Source: a bacterium c-19
GTDB taxonomy: Bacteria; Bacillota_I; Bacilli_A; Erysipelotrichales; Erysipelotrichaceae
Reading direction: 5' to 3'
DNA length: 51,724 bases
Assembly (NCBI GenBank): GCA_009917405.1
Contig: QZED01000008.1
Span: forward strand, 1-51,724
Below are positions 33,878 through 41,296 of this stretch, one piece after another; position 1 is the stretch's first letter, and each line of letters opens with the position of its first letter. A model generated the notes under the pieces. That model saw only the letters and a program-made list of their open reading frames with translations, did no database searches and had not been told where the DNA came from. The position numbers and the translations under genes were made by a program.

Positions 33878-35079
33878 GATTCCAGCGGTACCACTGTGGC
33901 TAAGCCGCCCAACGAGGTTTCTCTGAGTTCCATCGGCAGTTTTTTTCCGGTATAATTCATGGTATTGACAATCATATCAAAGCTCACTCGATTTTGTTTT
34001 ACCTTAGAGATAAATTCCGCCAAAATCGCTGCGTCCATCGCTCTTAATGCTGCCACTGCATTTCGTTCAATGCAAGGTATCATGACATAACCACCAACCG
34101 GATCACAGGTTAAACCAAGATGATGTTCGATTCCCATTTCTGCCGCATATTCAATCTGATGCTGGTTCAATCCGCGCAAATACGCTACCATAGCCGCTCC
34201 CATTGCACAAGCAGCACCGATTTCCGCCTGACATCCGCCCTGTGCGCCGGAAATGGTCGCATTTTGTTTAATCAGATTACCGACCAAACCGGCAATTTTC
34301 AATCCCTTGATCAATTCCTCACGCTGCAACTTGCGATCATAATAATAGTAGTAGATCAGTGCCGGAAGTACACCGCTGCTGCCTAGTGTCGGAGCTGTTA
34401 CCGTAATCCCGCCTGCCGCATTTTCCTCGCTGGCACTGTATGCATAAGCGCTGAGCAGCAGTTTTTCCTTTTCTGCCGGATGCTCACATACATTTGCCTT
34501 ATCCAACAGTTTTCTTGCGATCCGCTCCAACTTCAGCTTACCGGGAAGTATTCCCTTCGTATTTAATCCGTTATCTACAGTACTGCACATTTGCAACAAA
34601 ATCTCATTTAGATACTCATTTACATTTTCAAAACGATCGACATACTCCCATAGACTAATATTTTCCTGTTTACAGTATGCGCTGATCTCCATCATTGAAT
34701 GATGCGGATATATTTCTCTCCCCTCATCACTTTCCTGACCTTCGATCACAATCGCACCGCCGCCGACGGAGTATACCGTCCATTGACCCAATTCAGTATC
34801 TGCCCCATCATAAGCATACAGTATCATCGTGTTGGGATGCTTCAGTTCTTCTCCGATCTTAAAATGAATCTGACAAGGAATCGGTGCGAAAGTTTTTTCA
34901 ATAATCCTATCACTCATATGACCTTTGCCGGTCAAAGCCAATGATCCGAACAATTCCACCTCATAGCGCTGTGCTTGCGGAAACGCATCTTGAAACAGCT
35001 TTGCTGCTCGCTGCGGCCCTAAGGTATGCGAAGATGAAGGACCCGGACCAATCCTATAGAGTTCCTTTAATGATTTCAT
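33871..35079 (-). CDS. sdaA: L-serine dehydratase (iron-sulfur, single chain)
   Basis: Deaminates L-serine to pyruvate and ammonia using a [4Fe-4S] cluster. The N-terminal beta part begins ELYRIGPGPSSSHTLGPQRA. The alpha part holds the cluster cysteines in GGCQAEIGAACAMGAA and CDPVGGYVMIPC. The chain is fused (beta plus alpha), as in E. coli SdaA, rather than split into SdaAA/SdaAB as in many Firmicutes. At 402 residues it is shorter than the 454-residue E. coli enzyme. It overlaps holA by four bases. Serine breakdown to pyruvate suits a fermentative amino-acid user. Confidence 0.9.
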   Translation of the reverse strand: MKSLKELYRIGPGPSSSHTLGPQRAAKLFQDAFPQAQRYEVELFGSLALTGKGHMSDRIIEKTFAPIPCQIHFKIGEELKHPNTMILYAYDGADTELGQWTVYSVGGGAIVIEGQESDEGREIYPHHSMMEISAYCKQENISLWEYVDRFENVNEYLNEILLQMCSTVDNGLNTKGILPGKLKLERIARKLLDKANVCEHPAEKEKLLLSAYAYSASEENAAGGITVTAPTLGSSGVLPALIYYYYYDRKLQREELIKGLKIAGLVGNLIKQNATISGAQGGCQAEIGAACAMGAAMVAYLRGLNQHQIEYAAEMGIEHHLGLTCDPVGGYVMIPCIERNAVAALRAMDAAILAEFISKVKQNRVSFDMIVNTMNYTGKKLPMELRETSLGGLATVVPLESC

Positions 35080-36032
35080 GCGTGATCACCTCTCAGTAAA
35101 AACAATTCTAAGCCTAAGGTTTTATCCACCTTTCCTGACTTAATCGACTGATCCAGTTCAGCCAAGCGATTCAATGTCGCTAATAAATCATCGGCACTGA
35201 ACCGATGGCAAATACCGAGTGCCAGTTTGACTCGATATGGATGTACCCCCAGCTGAGAGGCAATTTCATCTTGACGATTCATACCTCTTTGCATAGCACA
35301 TCTTACTTGATACAGTAAATGAAATTGGGATGATATTAAAGCAATTAAATAAATCGGATCTTTATTCAGCACTTGTAGATCATTCCAAATCTGAAAGCAT
35401 TTCTTTCGATCTTGATTTACAACGGCATTGACTAATGCGAAGACATCATCTTCCAAAGATCTGGTAATCAGCTGTGCAATCAGCTGTTCATCAATTGTAT
35501 CTCCGTATAAGGCAAGTTTATCCAACTCATTTTGAATCATACCAATATCATACGGCAAGCGTTCACATAAACTCTGAAAGCATGAATGTGATAATTGAAG
35601 CTGTCTTTTTTGAAGCTGTTCCTTAACAAAGGACGGTAATGAATGCTTATCTAAACGATTGCATACGCTCACCTTACAAAAAGATAATATCTGCTTTACG
35701 GCTTTTTTGCGCATATCTGCTTTCGCAAAAGAACCGGTAAAAATAAGTACTGTAGAATCCATCGGCTGTTTTAAATATTCCAATAAAGGCTCTAATGTAT
35801 AGCCGGTGGAATCCTTTGCGCTTAAAAATTCACTGTCTTCAATAATAATACATTTCTTTTCACTGAAAAAGCTGATTGTCTGCGCATCGGCGAGTATCAC
35901 ATCTAAACCGACATCTAACGCAGAATATACCACTGTGTTCATTTCATCGCGAATTCCGATTTCTTTTTGAACAACGGCATTGATCGCATTTTTTATTTGA
36001 TAAGCTTCCTCGCCATGTATGACATAATTCAT
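35076..36032 (-). CDS. holA: DNA polymerase III subunit delta
   Basis: HolA opens and loads the sliding clamp in the clamp-loader complex. The 318-residue protein has the divergent but recognisable delta layout: an N-terminal AAA-like part (YVIHGEEAYQIKNAINAVV), a middle region with LLEYLKQPMDSTVLIFTG near 86-103, and the C-terminal collar domain (ALISSQFHLLYQVRCAMQRG and GVHPYRVKLAL). B. subtilis has holA (yqeN) downstream of comEC, the same arrangement as here. Seven bases separate it from comEC, and its end overlaps sdaA. Confidence 0.87.
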   Translation of the reverse strand: MNYVIHGEEAYQIKNAINAVVQKEIGIRDEMNTVVYSALDVGLDVILADAQTISFFSEKKCIIIEDSEFLSAKDSTGYTLEPLLEYLKQPMDSTVLIFTGSFAKADMRKKAVKQILSFCKVSVCNRLDKHSLPSFVKEQLQKRQLQLSHSCFQSLCERLPYDIGMIQNELDKLALYGDTIDEQLIAQLITRSLEDDVFALVNAVVNQDRKKCFQIWNDLQVLNKDPIYLIALISSQFHLLYQVRCAMQRGMNRQDEIASQLGVHPYRVKLALGICHRFSADDLLATLNRLAELDQSIKSGKVDKTLGLELFLLRGDHA

Positions 36033-36039
36033 AAAAATA

Positions 36040-37998
36040 TCACCTAAGCTTAATTATACCAAAATCATGCGTTGCCGTCTTGTATATCTGAAAGATATTT
36101 GTAATTTTTATACTGACTGCTCCATAATGCGGCGTATCGAGGACCTTTACTTTCGTATTAGCCAGTGCAGTAAGCACCTCTTGATGCGGATGACCATAGA
36201 AATTATGCGCACCGCAGGAGATTAAGCCGATGAACGGATGCAGAGAATGCAGAAACAGCGGTGAAGAAGCACTTTTTGAACCATGATGCCCAACCTTTAA
36301 AATATCGGCTCTTAGATTTGGATATAGTTTCATCAAGGCAGTTTCCGCCTGTTTACCGGCATCTCCCATAAATAAGAAGCGCAGTCCGAATAAATCGCTG
36401 TAGGTAATCAAACTGTTTTCATTTTTATCGCTAAATTCTTTCTCAGCCAACAAAAACTGAAAGTGAAAGCTGCCAAATGTCACATCATTTTGTTTCGCTG
36501 TTATCACCCGTTTTACTTCCATTAATTCCTGAAGCTGTTCCAAACCGCCGCTGTGATCTAAATCATCATGAGTGATGATAAGCAGATCAATGCTTGTAAT
36601 ACCTTGTGCATGCAGCGCGGGTACGATAATTTCCTTCGGTATATTTCTTGATTCGCTGCCTGCGACATCTATCAGAATATTGCCCTGATGAAACGGCAGT
36701 GAAATCAAGGTACAATCCCCTTGTCCCACATCCAGCATTAACACCTGTGCATACGGACGCAAATACGGCGCCGTTTGAGAATAAAGAAGCAGCATGACAA
36801 GCGCGCACATTGCTTTTATATTGCGACGTTGAAGTAGCTTTAGTAAAGCAGACAGCCATAGCAAAATAAAGCAGAGCGACGCCTGATAATAAAAGGACAG
36901 ATGAAATGCTTCAATCGATGAAACGATGCTCAGCACTGCGGTTCCAATCTCCTGCATTAATGCGAACGGAAAAAGCAAAGTAATTAATGCACAACCGTAA
37001 TTTATCATATAGAAAAAACGAAGAATTGAGAACATCAGTAATGAGATTACATCAACCTCATGAAAATAATAGAATTGCAACGGGATTAAAACAGCGCAAG
37101 TATAAAGTAAACGAGGAACAGAATTTTTTTGAAACAGCAGCAGAAAACGAAATAAAAACGGCAGTACAAAAACAAGCTCATTTACAATATATGGACGCAG
37201 TATTAACAATATCAATACCGAAATTCCCAGTCGATCGCTCATATCCATATGCGGAAAAAGAAAATGGACAAGGCGGAAACAGAAAATGCGCAGTAAAGAA
37301 TCACGCCATGACGTCAGATGCGCAATCAATACAATTATGCAAAGGCACACCGATTGGGCGCTGCGCTTTGATACCCACAGAGAAAATACAACCGTAAGAC
37401 AGTGTAACAACAAACTTAAATGAATACCGGTAGAACCGATCAATTCAAAGGATGGTGCGTCCGCATCTTCGATATGATAAAACGTCTGCTTCAACCATGA
37501 CTTAAGCGAATCATCATAACTCTGTACTCGCTGCCACATGCGAGCTCTCCATGTATTACCCTGTGCTGTCAGTCTGCCTTTATTCAGTTGACAGCTTTGA
37601 GTAATTCCACGTTTTTTCATATACGCCGAGAAATCAAATAAACCGAAATTCTTCAAAGAACTTAATTTTTCGCAGCTAATATCGGCAGAAACCACATCAT
37701 CCAATCCATAATCCGCAGCCTCATACAATAAGATTCTGCCTTGTCCGTAATCTGCGATTGCATAGCTTGAATGAATTTCAACGATGTGCAGTTCGGTACG
37801 ACGATCGGGAATATCAGCTACGGTCGGTTTGATCCGGATCATCAGAATAAACAATAACGCAAAAGCGATCAGACAGTAAAAGCCCTGTCGCTTTATTAAA
37901 AACGGAATCAAAAACAGCCATAACCACCATGAAAGCGGATAAGGCACAAGACATAAGAGGATCGCACACAGGGCGCAATAAAGCCAAGTATATCTCAT
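36040..37998 (-). CDS. comEC: DNA uptake channel ComEC
   Basis: ComEC is the inner-membrane channel for single-stranded DNA in natural transformation. The 652-residue protein starts with two membrane helices and a DUF4131-like outside segment (IPDRRTELHIVEIHSSYAIADYG). A multi-helix competence domain follows (about 185-400). It ends with a metallo-beta-lactamase-like domain carrying LDVGQGDCTLI, THDDLDHSGGL and VGHHGSK, presumed to degrade the second strand. It is shorter than the roughly 776-residue B. subtilis protein, mainly in the membrane part. The ATG at 37998 overlaps the comEA stop (ATGA). With comEA and holA it forms a conserved competence operon. Confidence 0.9.
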   Translation of the reverse strand: MRYTWLYCALCAILLCLVPYPLSWWLWLFLIPFLIKRQGFYCLIAFALLFILMIRIKPTVADIPDRRTELHIVEIHSSYAIADYGQGRILLYEAADYGLDDVVSADISCEKLSSLKNFGLFDFSAYMKKRGITQSCQLNKGRLTAQGNTWRARMWQRVQSYDDSLKSWLKQTFYHIEDADAPSFELIGSTGIHLSLLLHCLTVVFSLWVSKRSAQSVCLCIIVLIAHLTSWRDSLLRIFCFRLVHFLFPHMDMSDRLGISVLILLILRPYIVNELVFVLPFLFRFLLLFQKNSVPRLLYTCAVLIPLQFYYFHEVDVISLLMFSILRFFYMINYGCALITLLFPFALMQEIGTAVLSIVSSIEAFHLSFYYQASLCFILLWLSALLKLLQRRNIKAMCALVMLLLYSQTAPYLRPYAQVLMLDVGQGDCTLISLPFHQGNILIDVAGSESRNIPKEIIVPALHAQGITSIDLLIITHDDLDHSGGLEQLQELMEVKRVITAKQNDVTFGSFHFQFLLAEKEFSDKNENSLITYSDLFGLRFLFMGDAGKQAETALMKLYPNLRADILKVGHHGSKSASSPLFLHSLHPFIGLISCGAHNFYGHPHQEVLTALANTKVKVLDTPHYGAVSIKITNIFQIYKTATHDFGIIKLR

Positions 37999-38471
37999 AA
38001 GCAAATTTCACTTTTCATTCGTTCAAACAGCTTATCGCCGATTCCCTTTACGCGTTTGATATCCTCTAATGAAACAAAGGGCGCCTGTTCTCTTTCCGCA
38101 ATAATTCGTTGTGCCATTTTTGCTCCGATGCCGGGTAATGTGTCCAGTTGTTCTGCCGTTGCGGTATTAATTGATATACATGTTTGTTTTCGTTTGGCAG
38201 GAATAATCAATACATCGCCGTGCTGCATCTGTTGAGTTTGATTGATACCTGCCGTATCTCCGGTTTCACATACTCCGCCCGCCGCATGCAAAGCATCAGC
38301 GATTGTCGCTTCCCATGCCAGTTCATAAACCCCAGGGTTCATCACCTCGCCTTTTATTTCCACCATCTTTTTTTCTGCACGCTCGCTGACTATTTCAAAG
38401 GTTGGATTCGACACCCCCAAGCAAAAATAAATCGGAATCAGTACAATTAAACAATACCACCATTTACGCAT
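37995..38471 (-). CDS. comEA: Competence DNA-binding protein ComEA
   Basis: ComEA is a membrane-anchored DNA receptor needed for transforming-DNA uptake. A transmembrane segment (WWYCLIVLIPIYFCLG, residues 4-19) leads to an SLBB-type domain (KGEVMNPGVYELAWEATIADALHAAGG). Two helix-hairpin-helix elements follow: ISINTATAEQLDTLPGIGAKMAQRII and EDIKRVKGIGDKLFERM. The ATG at 38471 is six bases from AGGAGGTG. The in-frame GTG at 38480 is within that site. The ribosome site itself lies in a hairpin, and the likely promoter -10 is in its loop. 158 residues, translation coupled to comEC. Confidence 0.92.
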   Translation of the reverse strand: MRKWWYCLIVLIPIYFCLGVSNPTFEIVSERAEKKMVEIKGEVMNPGVYELAWEATIADALHAAGGVCETGDTAGINQTQQMQHGDVLIIPAKRKQTCISINTATAEQLDTLPGIGAKMAQRIIAEREQAPFVSLEDIKRVKGIGDKLFERMKSEICL

Positions 38472-38477
38472 AAAAAA

Positions 38478-38519
38478 CACCTCCTATCTTTATATACAAG
38501 ATAAAAGGTGACTTTACAA
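38478..38519 (-). promoter_or_regulatory. Hairpin with nested promoter, upstream of comEA
   Basis: A 13-bp stem pairs CACCTTTTATCTT (38498-38510) with AAGATAGGAGGTG (38478-38490), counting two G-U pairs. The 3' arm is the comEA ribosome site and is followed by TTTTTT, so it doubles as a terminator for greA read-through. TTGTAA (38514-38519), a 17-base spacer and TATATA (38491-38496) form a promoter whose -10 is the hairpin loop. RNA started there lacks the 5' arm. Confidence 0.6.
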
Positions 38520-38536
38520 AAATTTATTGATTTTTT

Positions 38537-39016
38537 TTAATGTAATGCCGTGATTTTCACATCATAAGGCACTTCAGCACCGGATACGGTGATCTTATCG
38601 CCTACTTTATGATCCATTAACGCAACCGCCAACGGTGTAATATTAGACAGCTTTCCGTTCAACGGATCCGCCTCGATAGAACCGACGATCGTATATGTTT
38701 CTTCCTCGTCGGAGGAAAGATCTAAAATCGTCACAGTAGATCCCAGTGTCACTGTTTTAGAGGAAGAAGACCCTTTATCCTCTTCAATGATCTCCGCATT
38801 CGCAATCATCGCTTCTAAATCACGAATACGTGCCTCAACACGTGCCTGATGATCTCTCGCCGCATCATAATCGGCATTTTCACTTAAATCGCCTTGAGCG
38901 CGTGCTTCCTGAAGCTCTCGTATTACTTCTTTACGTACGACATGGATTAACTCATCCTGTTCCCGTTTTAATTCATCTAAACCTGCTTGGGTAACTAAAA
39001 ATTTCTCTTGAGCCAT
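38537..39016 (-). CDS. greA: Transcription elongation factor GreA
   Basis: GreA stimulates transcript cleavage by backtracked RNA polymerase. The 159-residue protein has the N-terminal antiparallel coiled coil with the acidic tip (LSENADYDAARDHQARVEARI near 46-66), then a linker and an FKBP-like C-terminal domain (TVTLGSTVTILDL through the terminal VPYDVKITALH). The ATG at 39016 follows AGGAG at eight bases. The in-frame GTG at 39025 lies in the ribosome site. It comes after mltG, as in B. subtilis (yrrL-greA region), but has its own promoter. Confidence 0.96.
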   Translation of the reverse strand: MAQEKFLVTQAGLDELKREQDELIHVVRKEVIRELQEARAQGDLSENADYDAARDHQARVEARIRDLEAMIANAEIIEEDKGSSSSKTVTLGSTVTILDLSSDEEETYTIVGSIEADPLNGKLSNITPLAVALMDHKVGDKITVSGAEVPYDVKITALH

Positions 39017-39040
39017 GTTATTCACTCCTATTCGTGCCTT

Positions 39041-39049
39041 ATTATAGCA
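39041..39049 (-). promoter_or_regulatory. Extended -10 promoter of greA
   Basis: TGCTATAAT on the minus strand (a TG-N extended -10), 25 bases before the greA start. No strong -35. The rest of the gap to mltG is AT-rich with no clear terminator. Confidence 0.5.
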
Positions 39050-39130
39050 TGTTTCTCTTTTAAATACTATTATTTTTTATTGCGATCTGATTGACAAAAT
39101 TCTTTCTCATCTGCATTACAAAGCTATCGC

Positions 39131-40195
39131 TCAACGAAGATAACGCTCTACATTAGCTTCATGTTCTTCCAAGGTATTTGCATAATATACCTTGCCGTCT
39201 CCGTAAATATCAGCCATAAAATACAGATAATCATTCGCAGTCGGATGCAAAACGGCACGGATCGCCGCTTCCCCCGGATTCAATATCGGACCGATTGGAA
39301 GACCTTCATGTAAATACGTATTGTACGGTGAATCGATATCAGAATTGATTTCACAATCGATTGCTTTTTTATATTCTTCATATAGTGCATAACAAATTGT
39401 TACACTGGACTGCAGTTTCATATCAATCGCAAGGCGGTTTTCAAACACCTGTGCAATCAAGCCCATATCTTCCTCGGTTTTCGCTTCATACTGAACCAAA
39501 GAAGCCAAGGTGATAATATCGTGAAGACTGCGTCCGTTTGTGCTAATATCACCTTTCAGCTTTTGATAAATATTCGCAAACTGATTTAAAAAAGTCTCTG
39601 TGATTTCCTCTTTTGTCGCATCCGCATCAAAGCTGTATGTTTCAGGATATAAATAGCCTTCCAAACGCACTCTTGTCTGATCATTCAAAATGCTTTCATC
39701 CAAAAATTCATAATGATCGATTAATGAACGCAAATAAGCTTCATCATTCCATAAAGCCAATAATTCCGATGCTTTTATGCCGAGCTTTTTCTCAATCTCA
39801 GCTGCGATATCCTTAGCCCACATGCCTTCTATTACCGTAATACGAATCTGTTTTCCGGATGCATTTGCGGAATCATTCATATAAGACAAAAGCTCGTTTG
39901 TATTCCATGCACGATCTAATTGAAAATGTCCGGCTTTCATCTGATTCAAACCGTGAAGCCGCGCATAAATTTTAGCAATCGCTGCATTTTTAATAATATC
40001 TTCTTCAGCTAAGCGATCAATAACACTAGAAGCACTGTCTCCCTCGATAACCTCAAAATCGACAATTTCGCTTTGATCACTTATCGGCTGCAAATTCATT
40101 TGATAAAATAAAAATGTACCTAAAAAGATAATCAAGACGGAAACTGCCGCAATTAAGGAGATCAATACTTTCTTATTCTGTATCGTTTTCTTCAT
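39131..40195 (-). CDS. mltG: Endolytic transglycosylase MltG (YceG-like)
   Basis: MltG cleaves nascent glycan strands at the membrane. The 354-residue protein begins with a transmembrane helix (about 11-31: KVLISLIAAVSVLIIFLGTFL). A LysM-like and then the YceG catalytic domain follow. The motif ASLVQYEAKTEEDMGLIAQVFENRL contains the conserved Glu. Late signatures are IDSPYNTYLHEGLPIGPILNPG and DYLYFMADIYGDGKVYYA. All core positions are present. The start overlaps DUF1292 by 23 bases, the same order as yrzB-yrrL in B. subtilis. Confidence 0.92.
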   Translation of the reverse strand: MKKTIQNKKVLISLIAAVSVLIIFLGTFLFYQMNLQPISDQSEIVDFEVIEGDSASSVIDRLAEEDIIKNAAIAKIYARLHGLNQMKAGHFQLDRAWNTNELLSYMNDSANASGKQIRITVIEGMWAKDIAAEIEKKLGIKASELLALWNDEAYLRSLIDHYEFLDESILNDQTRVRLEGYLYPETYSFDADATKEEITETFLNQFANIYQKLKGDISTNGRSLHDIITLASLVQYEAKTEEDMGLIAQVFENRLAIDMKLQSSVTICYALYEEYKKAIDCEINSDIDSPYNTYLHEGLPIGPILNPGEAAIRAVLHPTANDYLYFMADIYGDGKVYYANTLEEHEANVERYLR

Positions 40196-40433
40196 CCTGA
40201 CTGAAGGCTCCTAATACTTCTTCTACCATAGACCACTCTTCATCGGTTTCAATCGGCAGTAAATTACCCGCATCATCATAAGCAGAAGCGTACACTTCCC
40301 CGCTTTCATCCTGCGGATCGGCAAAGACCACATATTTCTTGCCCTTTTCTTCATTTTCAAATGTAAACAGAATTTCCATTTGCATTTCTTTTCCGTTTTC
40401 ATCATGCACATACAACGTATTTGATTCTAACAT
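40173..40433 (-). CDS. yrzB: DUF1292 protein (YrzB-like)
   Basis: An 86-residue, acidic protein starting MLESNTLYVHDENGKEMQMEILFTFEN. It continues KKYVVFADPQDESGEVYASAYDD, a pattern typical of the DUF1292 family found beside ireB, ruvX and mltG in Firmicutes. Function is unknown. The ATG at 40433 has a strong AGGAGG site. The longer reading to 40457 would start before the ribosome site and is not favoured. The gene is separated from ruvX by a terminator. Confidence 0.88.
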   Translation of the reverse strand: MLESNTLYVHDENGKEMQMEILFTFENEEKGKKYVVFADPQDESGEVYASAYDDAGNLLPIETDEEWSMVEEVLGAFSQDEENDTE

Positions 40434-40548
40434 GAGATACCTCCTATTTATGCTCATTATTGATTCATTTATTTTATTTCACCGATATGTATTCCAAACG
40501 CGCATCGCTTTTCTATACGATTTTTATATCGCTTTACTATTATAAAGC

Positions 40549-40567
40549 AAGGGGCATGACGCCCCTT
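40549..40567 (-). terminator. Terminator after ruvX
   Basis: AAGGGGC, GTCAT and GCCCCTT on the minus strand, followed by a short T-containing run. It overlaps the ruvX stop codon. Confidence 0.75.
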
Positions 40568-40979
40568 AATTTTGACTGTCTAAATAGCTTTGTAAAATCT
40601 GCACGGATGCCATCTGATCGATCACTTTTTTGCGTTTTTTACGTGATACATCAGCGGCAATCAGAATTTTTTCCGCAGCGACCGTTGTTAAACGCTCGTC
40701 CCACAGAACCACTTCAACCCCTGTTTGTTCTAATCTCTCCTTAAAAGCAATAGAGATTTCACCACGTATTCCGACATCACCGTTCATATGCTTCGGCAAT
40801 CCCAATACGACTTTATGTACTTGAAGTTCTTCCATGATTGAGGTAATTTGTTCATAGGCAGAATCATAGTCTTCTTCTGCAAAACGAACGGTTTTATATG
40901 CACGGGCAATCATCCCGAGTGCATCCGAAACACTTACTCCGCATGTGACGGATCCTAAATCAAGACCTAAAATACGCAT
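40566..40979 (-). CDS. ruvX: RuvX/YqgF Holliday-junction resolvase-like nuclease
   Basis: RNase H-fold nuclease implicated in pre-16S rRNA 5' processing in some bacteria and described as a Holliday-junction resolvase family. The 137-residue protein has the first catalytic Asp in LGLDLGSVTCGVSVSD. VVLGLPKHMNGDVGIRG follows near 58-74. The C-terminal acidic VLWDERLTTVAAEKIL region is near 94-109. The ATG at 40979 is two bases after the ireB stop. Conserved alaS-ireB-ruvX order, as in B. subtilis alaS-yrzL-yrrK. Confidence 0.93.
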   Translation of the reverse strand: MRILGLDLGSVTCGVSVSDALGMIARAYKTVRFAEEDYDSAYEQITSIMEELQVHKVVLGLPKHMNGDVGIRGEISIAFKERLEQTGVEVVLWDERLTTVAAEKILIAADVSRKKRKKVIDQMASVQILQSYLDSQN

Positions 40980-40981
40980 CA

Positions 40982-41239
40982 CTATTTTTCGTCCTTTAAA
41001 TACGCACGCACTAATTCCTCAATGATTTCATAGCGTTCCACTGTTTGAATCAGTGTACGAGCATTATTATGGGAAGAAATATAAGCAGGATCATTAGAAA
41101 TCAAATATCCCGCCAGTTGATTGACAGAATTATAACCGCGCTCATCCAGTGCTTCCTTTACGATGCGTAGGATGTGCTTAATATTATCTCTGCGCAGTTC
41201 ATCTGATTTAAATGACATAGTTTCAGTAATATCGTTCAT
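40982..41239 (-). CDS. ireB: IreB/ReoM-family regulatory protein (UPF0297)
   Basis: IreB-family proteins are substrates of the PASTA Ser/Thr kinase and help control peptidoglycan synthesis through ClpP-dependent turnover of MurA in related Firmicutes. The 85-residue sequence starts MNDITETMSFKSDELRRDNIKHILRIVKEALDERGYNS. Its early TETMSF holds the probable phospho-threonine region. The central QLAGYLISNDPAYISSHNNAR is the family core. AGGAGG precedes the ATG, and ruvX follows directly. Confidence 0.93.
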   Translation of the reverse strand: MNDITETMSFKSDELRRDNIKHILRIVKEALDERGYNSVNQLAGYLISNDPAYISSHNNARTLIQTVERYEIIEELVRAYLKDEK

Positions 41240-41296
41240 GGTATTACCTCCTTTTCTATATGCTTACCTATTATTTTACCGTATTATTCGCAAAAT

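Noticed and set aside
36987..37397. Plus-strand 136-codon open frame inside comEC
   Set aside because: It is antisense to the membrane part of comEC and lacks a ribosome site. The frame is a shadow.
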